Source of the DNA: Verrucomicrobiia bacterium
Lineage (GTDB): Bacteria > Verrucomicrobiota > Verrucomicrobiia > Verrucomicrobiales > Akkermansiaceae
Assembly: GCA_030432565.1 (NCBI GenBank)
Contig: JAUIGV010000040.1
Location: 1-42,339, forward strand
Reading direction: 5' to 3'
DNA length: 42,339 nt
The translations under genes were made by a program, and so were the position numbers. Below are positions 34,287-42,215 of this stretch, piece after piece. Each line of letters opens with the position of its first letter. Positions within the stretch are counted from its first letter, which is position 1. The notes below the pieces were generated by a model. It was not told the DNA's origin and searched no databases. It saw only the letters and a program-made list of their open reading frames with translations.

Positions 34287-35684
34287 ATGATCCAATCATC
34301 GCTATCACGACGCTACTTCCTGGGTGAATGTGGCGTTGGCCTCGGAAAAATTGCCGCGGCCTCGCTCCTTACCAATAACCTGGCAGGCCGCTCCCTGGAG
34401 CCAAGGCCCGCGCATACCCAGCCCAAAGCCAAAGCAGTCATTCACCTCTTCATGGCCGGCGCGCCTTCGCAACTCGAGCTCTTTGACCCAAAACCCCACC
34501 TCTCGAAACTGGAAGGTTCACCTCTTCCGAAATCCATCATCGGCGACCAACGATACGCATTTATTCAACCCGATGCCGCTGTCCTCGGACCACAGTTTGA
34601 GTTCAAACAATACGGGGACACGCGGGCCACTCTCGGTTCACCGCTGGCCCCGCTCGGCGCGGTTGCCGATGATCTCTGCATCGTCAAGTCCTGCACGACC
34701 GATCAGTTTAATCACGCCCCCGCCCAACTCTTTCTCAACTCCGGCTTCTCACAACCCGGCCGCCCCTGCCTGGGTTCGTGGACCCTTTACGGACTGGGTT
34801 CTGAAACCGAAAACCTTCCCGCTTTCGTCGTCATGTCCACCGGTGGCGGCCTCTCGGGCGGCTCCGCCCTTTGGTCATCCGGCTTCCTTCCCACCACTTA
34901 TACCGGAGTTCAGTTCCGGAAGGGCAAGGATCCCATTCTGAATGTTTCAACTCCGGAGGGAATCTCGAACGACCTGCAAAAAGACACTTTTGGCCTCGTC
35001 AACCAACTCAATGCCAAGCGGCACGCCGTCATCAACGACGATGAGATTGCCACCCGAATGGCTTCATACGAAATGGCGGCGCGACTCCAAAGCTCGGCTC
35101 CCGAATTAATGGATCTCAAGGATGAGTCCGACGAAACAATCAACCTTTACGGCTGCGATCGCGATAAACACTCCTTCGCCCGCGCCTGCCTTCTCGCCCG
35201 GCGTATGGTGCAACGCGGGGTGCGTTTCATCAACATCTACCACTCCGGATGGGATGCCCATTCCAATGTAAAAGGATCAACCGAAAACAACTGCAAGCAA
35301 ACCGCCCAAGCCACCGCCGCCCTCATTCAGGACCTCAAACGACATGGTCTCCTCGACGAAACACTCGTCGTCTGGGGTGGCGAATTTGGCCGCACCCCAA
35401 TGGTCGAAACCAATCCCGCGCTGGGGCGCAAAGCCGGCCGTGACCATCACCCCCAGGCCTTCACCACCCTCATGGCCGGGGGCGGCACCAGGCCGGGGAC
35501 TTACGGCGAGACCGATGACTTCGGCTTCCATATCACCAAAGACAAAGTCCACGTCCATGACCTTCAGGCCACTATTCTCCACCTTCTAGGATTCGATCAC
35601 GAGCGCCTCACCTACCACCACGCCGGTCGTGACTTTCGTCTCACCGATGTTCACGGCCACGTCGTCCACGATCTGCTGGCCTGA
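34287..35684 (+). CDS. DUF1501 protein with Tat signal
   Basis: A protein of 465 aa. The twin-arginine signal SRRYFLG (residues 7-13) and the following hydrophobic stretch indicate folded export. The body is the DUF1501 form of the alkaline phosphatase/sulfatase superfamily: HLFMAGAPSQLELFDPKP, FNHAPAQLFLNSG, GWDAHSNV, LVVWGGEFGRTP, GRDHHPQAFTTLMAGGG and DLQATILHLLGFDHERLTY supply the Asp and His residues expected at a metal site. Activity is not established for the family. It starts 9 bases after the PSD1 protein stop, and the pair is a hallmark of PVC genomes, so they probably work together in the periplasm. Confidence 0.93.
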   Translation: MIQSSLSRRYFLGECGVGLGKIAAASLLTNNLAGRSLEPRPAHTQPKAKAVIHLFMAGAPSQLELFDPKPHLSKLEGSPLPKSIIGDQRYAFIQPDAAVLGPQFEFKQYGDTRATLGSPLAPLGAVADDLCIVKSCTTDQFNHAPAQLFLNSGFSQPGRPCLGSWTLYGLGSETENLPAFVVMSTGGGLSGGSALWSSGFLPTTYTGVQFRKGKDPILNVSTPEGISNDLQKDTFGLVNQLNAKRHAVINDDEIATRMASYEMAARLQSSAPELMDLKDESDETINLYGCDRDKHSFARACLLARRMVQRGVRFINIYHSGWDAHSNVKGSTENNCKQTAQATAALIQDLKRHGLLDETLVVWGGEFGRTPMVETNPALGRKAGRDHHPQAFTTLMAGGGTRPGTYGETDDFGFHITKDKVHVHDLQATILHLLGFDHERLTYHHAGRDFRLTDVHGHVVHDLLA

Positions 35685-35812
35685 TTTCACAACAAAAATT
35701 AATTCCTTTCAGGCAACCCGCACTGAATATCGAACAGGGAAACCAGATCTCCGCCATCGAACAAGGCGGGCGATTCATCCCTCAATTCAAATCAGTTCCA
35801 AATTTTTATTGC

Positions 35813-35829
35813 TTCGATCACCAATCGAA
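35813..35829. promoter_or_regulatory. Inverted repeat TTCGAT-N5-ATCGAA upstream of the coiled-coil gene
   Basis: Two perfect 6-base arms (35813-35818 and 35824-35829) flank CACCA, 50 bases before the ATG. The size fits a small operator, but no regulator is known and chance is not excluded. The rest of the 194-base gap (35685-35878) shows only a weak CCGCC/GGCGG stem. Confidence 0.25.
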
Positions 35830-35878
35830 AGGTATTTGAACTGCCTCTTCGATTTTTCACCTAACACGAGACAGACCA

Positions 35879-36115
35879 ATGGCATTCACACCAAGCAAAG
35901 ACCACAAGCGCATCGCGCGGGAACAGAAGAAACTCGAAAAGCGCATGGCTCGCGAGGAAGCGAAAGCTGCGAAGCTCGAAGAACAACGGGCCGAGGAAGA
36001 GGCCGCCGAACTCGCGGCTGCCAGGAAGGCAGAAAAAGATGAAGAGGCCCGCATCGAGGCTGAATTTGAGGCCGAGTTGAAAGCTGAAGAAGAGGCCAAG
36101 AAGAGCGCCGGATAA
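35879..36115 (+). CDS. Small charged coiled-coil protein, unknown function
   Basis: A protein of 78 aa, almost entirely Glu, Ala, Lys and Arg after the first ten residues (for example KLEKRMAREEAKAAKLEEQR), so a single long helix or coiled coil is expected. The start MAFTPSKDHKRIAREQ is not hydrophobic, so it is cytoplasmic. I do not recognise the family. It stands alone, with the DEAD-box helicase gene ending 6 bases away on the other strand. It could be an RNA- or ribosome-associated basic/acidic helix, but this rests on composition alone. Confidence 0.65.
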   Translation: MAFTPSKDHKRIAREQKKLEKRMAREEAKAAKLEEQRAEEEAAELAAARKAEKDEEARIEAEFEAELKAEEEAKKSAG

Positions 36116-36121
36116 TCCACC

Positions 36122-37363
36122 TCAGGATTCGTTATCCCGCGCTTCACGTGCCGCCTTTTCGCGCAGTTTGTCCTTCTTGCTCTTGCGCCGACCTTTGACT
36201 CCACCAACCCCGGATGATTTGGGAACCGGATCTTTTGGCTCAAAACCGGGGATAGTCTCGCGATCGAGTACGATTCCATTTCGCTTTTCGATCAAGCAGA
36301 AGTGAGCGGTATCCGCGGCGGTCACAAAGCTAACAGCCACTCCTGCTTCACCAGCCCGCCCCGTCCTGCCAATCCGGTGGAGATAAACCTCCGGAGATCG
36401 CGGCAGCTCGTAATTCACCACCGCCGGCAGACGAACAATGTCGAGGCCACGCGCGGCAAGGTCGGTTGCGACCAGAACCTTCACGTTACCATTCTTAAAA
36501 TCCTGCAAAACTTCGCTCCGGGCTCCCTGGCTCAAATCACCATGAAGAGAGAGCGCTTCGATTCCATTGCGATGCAACTTATCGGCAACGTGGTCCGCTG
36601 TGTATTTTCTCCCAACAAAGACCAACACCCTTTCCCACTGTTCCCGCTCAATCAAGTGGCGCAGCAATGGAGTCCGGCTCACTCGATCAACCCGAATCGA
36701 TCGTTGCTCGATATCCGGAATCTCCCCGGGTTTTGATTCGATTTCAATTCGTTTTGGATCATCCAAAAAATCACGCGTGACTCCTTCCATCACCTGGGGG
36801 AAAGTCGCGGAGAACAGGAGATTCTGGCGAGTCTTGGGCAGCAGTGAAAAAACACGAGAAAGCTCCTCTCCAAATCCCAGGTCAAGCATGCGATCAGCCT
36901 CGTCCAGCACCAGAATGTTTACCTCATCGAGCCTAAGCGCATTTTGATCTACCAAGTCAAGAAGTCTTCCCGGAGTTGCCACCACCATGTCAGCACCGCC
37001 ACGCAAGGCCATCATCTGCGGGTTAATCGATACCCCTCCCACCGCACTGACCACTTTGACCCGATCAGGAAGATGCCTCGCATACTCCTGCAACACCTCC
37101 CTCACCTGGGCCGCCAGCTCCCGGGTCGGAACCAGAATGAGCGCAAAAATCTTCTTGGGCTTCGTCCGCGGCTCTCGAAGCCACCGTTCAAGAACTGGCA
37201 GTAAGAAGGCCGTGCTCTTTCCAGAGCCTGTTTTCGCGGTCACCAACAAGTCGGCACCTGAAAGCGCAGCAGGGATTCCCTCCAATTGCACCGGGGTGGC
37301 CTTATCAAATTTTGAAACCGCATCCAGCAAAGGCTTCGATAATCCCAGGGAGGAAAAGCTCAT
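36122..37363 (-). CDS. DEAD-box RNA helicase (RhlE-like)
   Basis: A protein of 413 aa from the ATG at 37363. The Q-motif region (FSSLGLSKPLLDAV...TPVQLEGIP) precedes Walker A AKTGSGKS, PTRELAAQ, TPGRLLD, the DEAD box in VLDEADRMLDLGF, SAT, and in the second RecA domain VFVGRKYTADHVADKLH, LVATDLAARGLDI and HRIGRTGRAG. Walker A ends in Ser where Thr is usual; Gln of AQTGSGKT is Lys here. The C-terminal tail is short and basic (KGRRKSKKDKLREKAAREAR), as in RhlE-type helicases, and likely binds RNA. An upstream start at 37411 would add 16 unconserved residues. Expected roles are ribosome assembly or mRNA decay. Confidence 0.92.
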   Translation of the reverse strand: MSFSSLGLSKPLLDAVSKFDKATPVQLEGIPAALSGADLLVTAKTGSGKSTAFLLPVLERWLREPRTKPKKIFALILVPTRELAAQVREVLQEYARHLPDRVKVVSAVGGVSINPQMMALRGGADMVVATPGRLLDLVDQNALRLDEVNILVLDEADRMLDLGFGEELSRVFSLLPKTRQNLLFSATFPQVMEGVTRDFLDDPKRIEIESKPGEIPDIEQRSIRVDRVSRTPLLRHLIEREQWERVLVFVGRKYTADHVADKLHRNGIEALSLHGDLSQGARSEVLQDFKNGNVKVLVATDLAARGLDIVRLPAVVNYELPRSPEVYLHRIGRTGRAGEAGVAVSFVTAADTAHFCLIEKRNGIVLDRETIPGFEPKDPVPKSSGVGGVKGRRKSKKDKLREKAAREARDNES

Positions 37364-37438
37364 CCGCTTGTTTAGGGCCGCTTCCCCTCTCCGACAACTC
37401 CCATCCTTCAAAAATATCCAACGTGCCGCACCGCGCCT

Positions 37439-37957
37439 TTATCGACGTCCCCGCCCATTTGAAAGAATCCCTACCACAAAATACCTTCCGTCTGCAGGCA
37501 GTCGCGTTTCCACACCCATCACTCTTCGATCAGGATGAAGGATGGCTCTGCGATGATTCGTGCTGTTCAACCAACCTTTGATGGTCCGCTCCGCCACAGC
37601 CGACAAATCTCCGGCGTAGCCGATCATCACAACTTCCGATACAACCTGATAGCCCTGCTTGGCGGCATTCCGTGAGCGCAGCTTGAATCCGGCGTGGGCC
37701 GTACTTGAGCGCGGTTTGCCACGAGTTGGGTCGACATTATGAACAAGAAAGGACGCGTGCTGACTTGCCAGCATCCGCAATGATCCATCTGAAGCAACCG
37801 GCCTCAACCCCCTCCTCGCCCGCTCTTGATTCACTCCCTTCAACACCTGCCGACTCATCAGATTCTCAGTCGCACGATCCGAAGGAACACCGCCGCATGA
37901 AACGAGAAAGCAGTTCGTTACAATCAGCAATAAAAATCTGGAAAAGGAAGCTTTCAC
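37439..37957 (-). CDS. CAP-domain (SCP/PR1-like) lipoprotein
   Basis: A protein of 172 aa. The lipoprotein signal has lipobox LVSC (Cys21). The CAP domain begins VLKGVNQERARRGLRPVASD, continues LRMLASQHASFLVHN with the conserved His, and closes with IKGWLNSTNHRRAILHPDRR and GVETRL, the usual W...S..HR..IL pattern. CAP proteins in bacteria are extracellular; few have a known activity. It ends 75 bases before the helicase gene on the same strand. It could be co-transcribed with it, but no terminator or promoter was assigned. Confidence 0.85.
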   Translation of the reverse strand: MKASFSRFLLLIVTNCFLVSCGGVPSDRATENLMSRQVLKGVNQERARRGLRPVASDGSLRMLASQHASFLVHNVDPTRGKPRSSTAHAGFKLRSRNAAKQGYQVVSEVVMIGYAGDLSAVAERTIKGWLNSTNHRRAILHPDRRVMGVETRLPADGRYFVVGILSNGRGRR

Positions 37958-38019
37958 TCCCGAAAGATGACACGAATCCTCACCGGGTCAAAACCTCGTA
38001 CACGAATGAAATGGTGATT

Positions 38020-38424
38020 TTAATCCCGCTCGCTCCCACCCTCCATCTGCCCCAGGAGAATCCGCAAGGCCCCACCCGAGATCAAGATTTCGACAACGAG
38101 CGAGGCCAGTGAAAGACTCATCAGAACGACAGCAGCGAAGAACGAGCCATTTGCAAGATCTTGGCCTCCCGACAGAATCGCCAACATCGAGATCACGCAG
38201 AGAAGCAGACTGAGTGCTCCAAGGAGTTGCATCCACCGAATCAAAAACAAGCGTTTGCGAAGGTTGTCGATCTGCACTCTGGCTGATTCCATGCGGTTCC
38301 TCTCCCACTCCCCGTGCAAGGTTCGAACCAGGGCCGCGAGATGCAAAAAGCGGTTGGTGTATGAAAGAAAAAGTAAACTCACTGCCGGAAAAAGCAGTGC
38401 GGGAGTAGAGATTTCCAGAGTCAT
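38020..38424 (-). CDS. DUF2721 membrane protein
   Basis: A protein of 134 aa with three hydrophobic segments: about residues 7-27 (STPALLFPAVSLLFLSYTNR), 63-83 (WMQLLGALSLLLCVISMLAI) and 93-113. Between the first and second lies a charged helix (GEWERNRMESARVQIDNLRK). Length and layout match DUF2721, a bacterial inner-membrane family without known function. It is divergent from the cytochrome gene at 38528 across about 103 bases, which must hold the promoters of both; no clear hexamers were assigned there. Confidence 0.75.
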   Translation of the reverse strand: MTLEISTPALLFPAVSLLFLSYTNRFLHLAALVRTLHGEWERNRMESARVQIDNLRKRLFLIRWMQLLGALSLLLCVISMLAILSGGQDLANGSFFAAVVLMSLSLASLVVEILISGGALRILLGQMEGGSERD

Positions 38425-38527
38425 GGGGATTCGGTCAGCCCCAGCTAAGAGAACAAATCCCGAAAATCACTCCAAAAAAGAAACTTCCCCTACCAAGGCT
38501 CCGTTCTCTACAAAGATTTCCAACTTT

Positions 38528-41092
38528 ATGAAGCGACTATTGCCCCTTTTTCTCACCGCCCCCCTTCTCGCCGAGCCGGGTGACACCATTTACCAGAAAG
38601 GCTTTCTTTCCATTGAGGAAGCCCACAAATCGATTGAGCTGCAAGACGGTTATGCTCTCGACCTCGTGCTGAGCAACCCGGACATCCACGAACCGGTCGC
38701 CATGGCTTGGGATGGAAACGGCGCACTTTACGTTGTTGAAATGCGCACCTACATGCAGGACGCGGACGCCACCGGCGAGCAAACTCCAAAGTCCCGCATC
38801 TCGCGTCACGAAGACACCAATGGAGATGGCGTTTATGACAAGCACTCGGTCTTCATCGACAATCTGCTTCTCCCGCGCATGGTCCTGCCGCTGGACGACC
38901 GTATCATGGTCGGTGTGACCAACACTCTCGACCTATGGACTTACCGTGACTCCGATAAGGACGGAGTCGCCGATGAAAAAGTGAAAATTTATGAAGGTGG
39001 CAAACGCGGGGGAAATATGGAGCACCAACCTTCCGGCCTGATCTGGAACCTGGACAACTGGATTTACCTTACTTACGAGAACAAGCGCTATCGTTTCACC
39101 GACGGAAAACTCGAAGTCCAAACCATGCCTCGTGGCGGCGGACAATGGGGAATCGGAATGGACGACGCAGGACGTAACTACTATTCCGCTGCAGGAGGCG
39201 AAAAACCCGCCTTCTACTTCCAGCAACCCATCGCATACGGAGCACTTGACCTCCCGGGTCAGGAAGCCAACGGTTTCCGCGAAGTCTTCCCGATCGCCGA
39301 TGTTCCCGATGTTCAGGGTGGACCACGCCGCGTCAACAAACGGGGCGGACTCAATAATTTCACCGGATGTGCCGGTCAAGGAATCTACCGGGGCGACCGC
39401 CTCCCGGCCGATCTCAAGGGAGACCTCATCATTCCCGAGCCCGTGGGCCGCCTTATCCGCCGGGCAAAGGTGGATCGCAAAAACGGACGAACCGTCCTCA
39501 CCAATGCCTATCCCGGCAGCGAATTCATCCGGACAAGGGACATCAACTTCCGCCCCCTTTGGGCCACGACCTCGCCGGACGGAGCGATGATGATTATCGA
39601 CATGCATCGCGGCATCATCCAACAAGGAAACTGGACCCGCCCCGGCTCATACCTTCGCAAGGTCATCGACAAATGGGGCATTCACAAGAACGTGCAACAA
39701 GGCCGCATCTACCGCCTCACCCACGACACCTTCCGCCCGGACAAGCAACCTCGCATGCTTGACGAAACCACCGAGGAACTCGTTGCCCACCTCGCCCACC
39801 CCAACGGATGGTGGCGCGACACCGCACAGAAGCTCATCATTCTGAGAAAAGACCGTGACTCGGTCATCCCTCTTCTCGAGAAACATGTCCGCGAAAACAA
39901 AAGCGAACTCGGCCGCCTCCACGCTCTTTGGACACTCGAAGGAATCGGCAAGGCGGATCCCGACCTTGTCGTGACCGCCATGGCCGACTCAAGCTCGCTC
40001 GTCCGTAGCAACGCGGTCCGGGTCTCGGAACCTTTCCTCGCAAGCGGAAATTCATCCGTGGTTGCGGCCTTCACGGACTCCGCCCATCTTGAGGATGATC
40101 CTGAAATGTTTTTGCAGGCCATCAACTCCATTCGTTTTTCCGGCACCGAGAACGAGGCTCTCCTCTCACTTCAAGACTCCTTGATAGAGAACAATTCCGA
40201 AAATCCCATTATTGCACGTTTCAAGCAGATGCGACGTGACAATCAAACCGAGCAGGAAAAGAAGAGGGCTCAGGCCCAACGCAGCGCACGCTTCGCAAAG
40301 GCAATGGAGAGCGGAAAAGTCATTTACCAGCAACTTTGCTTCTCTTGTCACGGAGCCGATGGAAAAGGCACCCCGATGCCGGGCCAACCCGGGCACAAAC
40401 TCGCCCCTTCATTTGTGAACAATCCCCGTCTCATGGGTGATGAGGACACGGCCATTCTCACTTTGCTGCATGGTCTTACCGGACCGCTCGACGGGAAGAA
40501 ATATGAAGGGCTCATGGTTTCCATGGCGACCAACGACAACGAGTGGATCGCCAACATTACCACTTACATCCGTAACTCCTTTGGGAACAAGGCCGACCCA
40601 ACCCGGGCCAATCACGTCGGGAAAATCCGCCAGGATTACAAGAGCCGCAAAGAACCCTGGACTCAAGCCGAGCTTGAAACGCTCTTCCCTCCCGTTCTCG
40701 CCAACCGCCGCTCATGGAAGCTCACTGCTAGTGACAATGCCCAGGAACTCAAGGGTTGCGTTGATGGCGACCCGAAATCCCGATACACCACCGGAGCCTC
40801 CATGAAGGCTGGAATGTGGGTCCAGGTTGAATTCCCCAAGAACTCCCAAATCAGCGGAGTCACTCTTGATGCGCGGGGTTCCGACGGGGATTACCCGCGC
40901 AATTATGAAGTCGAGGTTTCCGTCGATGGAAAAAAATGGAGCAAGCCTGTAGCCCAAGGAAAGGGCAAAGATCCGCTGACAAAGATCAAATTCAAGCCAA
41001 CCGAGGCAAAGTTTGTCCGCATTACCCAAACCGGCAAACACTCACTCTTCTGGTCTATCCACGAACTCTCGATCAACGGAAAAGAGCTTTAG
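38528..41092 (+). CDS. PVC-type membrane-bound dehydrogenase domain protein with cytochrome c and discoidin-like tail
   Basis: A protein of 854 aa from the ATG at 38528, with a short signal peptide (ending PLLAEPG). Residues about 30-410 form a propeller-like dehydrogenase domain of the Pirellula/Verrucomicrobium type (EPVAMAWDGNGALYVVEMRT, DTNGDGVYDKHSVF, PSGLIWNLDNWIYLTYEN). A short HEAT-like helical part (about 420-560) follows. The cytochrome c domain (about 590-700) has C604-FS-C607-H608-GADGKG and a likely Met ligand in GLMVSMATN. The last 130 residues are an F5/8-type discoidin-like domain (CVDGDPKSRYTTG, MWVQVEFPKNSQISGVTL, FVRITQTGKHSLFWSIHEL). It is a distant relative of the protein at 6273, with a different tail. 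A carbohydrate-bound substrate is suggested by the tail but not shown. An upstream in-frame extension exists but lacks a signal peptide. Confidence 0.92.
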   Translation: MKRLLPLFLTAPLLAEPGDTIYQKGFLSIEEAHKSIELQDGYALDLVLSNPDIHEPVAMAWDGNGALYVVEMRTYMQDADATGEQTPKSRISRHEDTNGDGVYDKHSVFIDNLLLPRMVLPLDDRIMVGVTNTLDLWTYRDSDKDGVADEKVKIYEGGKRGGNMEHQPSGLIWNLDNWIYLTYENKRYRFTDGKLEVQTMPRGGGQWGIGMDDAGRNYYSAAGGEKPAFYFQQPIAYGALDLPGQEANGFREVFPIADVPDVQGGPRRVNKRGGLNNFTGCAGQGIYRGDRLPADLKGDLIIPEPVGRLIRRAKVDRKNGRTVLTNAYPGSEFIRTRDINFRPLWATTSPDGAMMIIDMHRGIIQQGNWTRPGSYLRKVIDKWGIHKNVQQGRIYRLTHDTFRPDKQPRMLDETTEELVAHLAHPNGWWRDTAQKLIILRKDRDSVIPLLEKHVRENKSELGRLHALWTLEGIGKADPDLVVTAMADSSSLVRSNAVRVSEPFLASGNSSVVAAFTDSAHLEDDPEMFLQAINSIRFSGTENEALLSLQDSLIENNSENPIIARFKQMRRDNQTEQEKKRAQAQRSARFAKAMESGKVIYQQLCFSCHGADGKGTPMPGQPGHKLAPSFVNNPRLMGDEDTAILTLLHGLTGPLDGKKYEGLMVSMATNDNEWIANITTYIRNSFGNKADPTRANHVGKIRQDYKSRKEPWTQAELETLFPPVLANRRSWKLTASDNAQELKGCVDGDPKSRYTTGASMKAGMWVQVEFPKNSQISGVTLDARGSDGDYPRNYEVEVSVDGKKWSKPVAQGKGKDPLTKIKFKPTEAKFVRITQTGKHSLFWSIHELSINGKEL

Positions 41093-41122
41093 AGAGACCT
41101 TAATTCAACTTCAACTCGTTCC

Positions 41123-41157
41123 AAGTGCCGCTCTGTCCTAACAGTGCGGCACTTTTT
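41123..41157 (+). terminator. Strong intrinsic terminator
   Basis: A 9-bp stem AAGTGCCGC/GCGGCACTT continues past a T-T mismatch into a 4-bp CTGT/ACAG stem with loop CCTA, and is followed by TTT-G-TT (five T in a row counting the stem end). It lies 30 bases after the stop of the plus-strand gene. On the minus strand no T-run follows, so it acts mainly for the plus strand. Confidence 0.88.
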
Positions 41158-41163
41158 GTTGAC

Positions 41164-41688
41164 TCACTCTGAAATGTCCAGCTGAAAGCGCGCCATGATC
41201 CGCCCGTTCAAATCAATATCACTCACCCTGGTAAACCCAAAATCTTCGTAGATCCGGCGCAACCGGTCCCGCGATACCTCGCAGTCCAGTCTCAAATGCG
41301 ATCTCTTTAGCTCACCGGTTCTTTTTGCGGCCCATTCCAATATCCTCGTTGATAACCCCTCTCCCGCATACGCCCTCCTTACGACCAGTTTATGCACGTA
41401 AGCCGCTTCGCCAGCAATCGAATCGGGCCAGTAGGTCAGATCTTCAAGTTGGAATTTTACAACGCCCGCCAATTCGCTTTCCCTGAAAAACAACCAAAAC
41501 TCCCCATTGAGCACTTGGGTTTTTATCCGGGAGTCGGACAACGAGTCCGCATCCCACAGTGGAATCCCCTTCTCTTCCAACCAAATTGCCGCTTCCGTGA
41601 GAACCGCCGAGACTGCAGAAAGATCGGAAGCCCTTGCACGTCGCACCTCTAAATCTTCCACTTGTCTCGGTAAGAGCGGCCAAGCCAT
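41164..41688 (-). CDS. GNAT family N-acetyltransferase
   Basis: A protein of 174 aa. The GNAT fold is shown by VRRARASDLSAVSAVLTEAA at the start, GEFWLFFRESELAGVVKFQL, and the acetyl-CoA loop AYVHKLVVRRAYAGEGLSTR (RxxGxG/A type), then LRLDCEVSRDRLRRIYEDFG and GFTRV. The acceptor is unknown. The start overlaps the end of the Gfo/Idh/MocA remnant by 40 bases; a GTG at 41646 just after that stop is an alternative start and would keep the whole domain. The overlap suggests the gene was read from the same transcript as the oxidoreductase, which is now cut by an IS element. Confidence 0.87.
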   Translation of the reverse strand: MAWPLLPRQVEDLEVRRARASDLSAVSAVLTEAAIWLEEKGIPLWDADSLSDSRIKTQVLNGEFWLFFRESELAGVVKFQLEDLTYWPDSIAGEAAYVHKLVVRRAYAGEGLSTRILEWAAKRTGELKRSHLRLDCEVSRDRLRRIYEDFGFTRVSDIDLNGRIMARFQLDISE

Positions 41689-42215
41689 GCTTCCGGATGC
41701 TTCGAACCCTTCGCAAAAGTATTTGTCTCGGGATTCCAGGGAATCTCAGTGTGGTGATGGTAAGCCAGGTTCATGAGGTGTGCGACATTGATCGAACGTG
41801 ATCCTACGATCGCATTCGTGATGGGTTGCTTGCGACTCTTGATACAGTTGAGAAAATCACGAACATGACCCGGCGAGCGGTAAAGTTTCACTTTGGCATC
41901 CTTCAAATACCCCTCTTCGGCTTTATCCAGCTCCTTTCCCAGATTCCCACCTCGAGCCAGATGAGAAGCGATGATCTTGTCTCCCAACTTTAGCTCAAAG
42001 CGGCCCCGGGTGACCTGAATCTCACCGTCAGTCCCTACCAAATGGACGCCAATTCCCTGACCGTGCGTAATTTCGATTCCATCATACACCACTGCAGCCC
42101 CACTTTCATCCCCCTGCTTGGCCGGAGGCTTTGCCAAATTTGGCCCGGATTCATCTTTCCCAAGAGCCCATTGCACGATGTCGAGATGATGAGCCCCCCA
42201 GTCTGTGATCATCCT
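41649..42215 (-). pseudogene. Gfo/Idh/MocA oxidoreductase, 5' part cut off by an IS element
   Basis: The C-terminal half of an NAD(P)-dependent Gfo/Idh/MocA oxidoreductase remains: MITDWGAHHLDIVQWALG, then GIGVHLVGTDGEIQVTRGRF, SPGHVRDFLNCIKSRKQP and a C-terminal end with HLMNLAYHHHTEIPWNPET. The Rossmann NAD-binding domain is missing, because the match stops at about 42215 where an IS3-type end begins. An in-frame ATG inside the IS (42245) could still start a 198-residue fragment, but without the cofactor domain it would not work. Intact relatives in PVC bacteria are usually about 430 residues. Its lost half may lie beyond the IS, outside the window. Confidence 0.85.

Noticed and set aside
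35738-35772. CCGCC/GGCGG stem after the DUF1501 gene as a terminator
   Set aside because: Only 5 bp, with a 9-base loop and no T-run after it.
38255-38527. Longer start for the cytochrome gene at 38528
   Set aside because: The added 91 residues are basic, carry no signal peptide and overlap the divergent DUF2721 gene; the ATG at 38528 gives a proper signal peptide.
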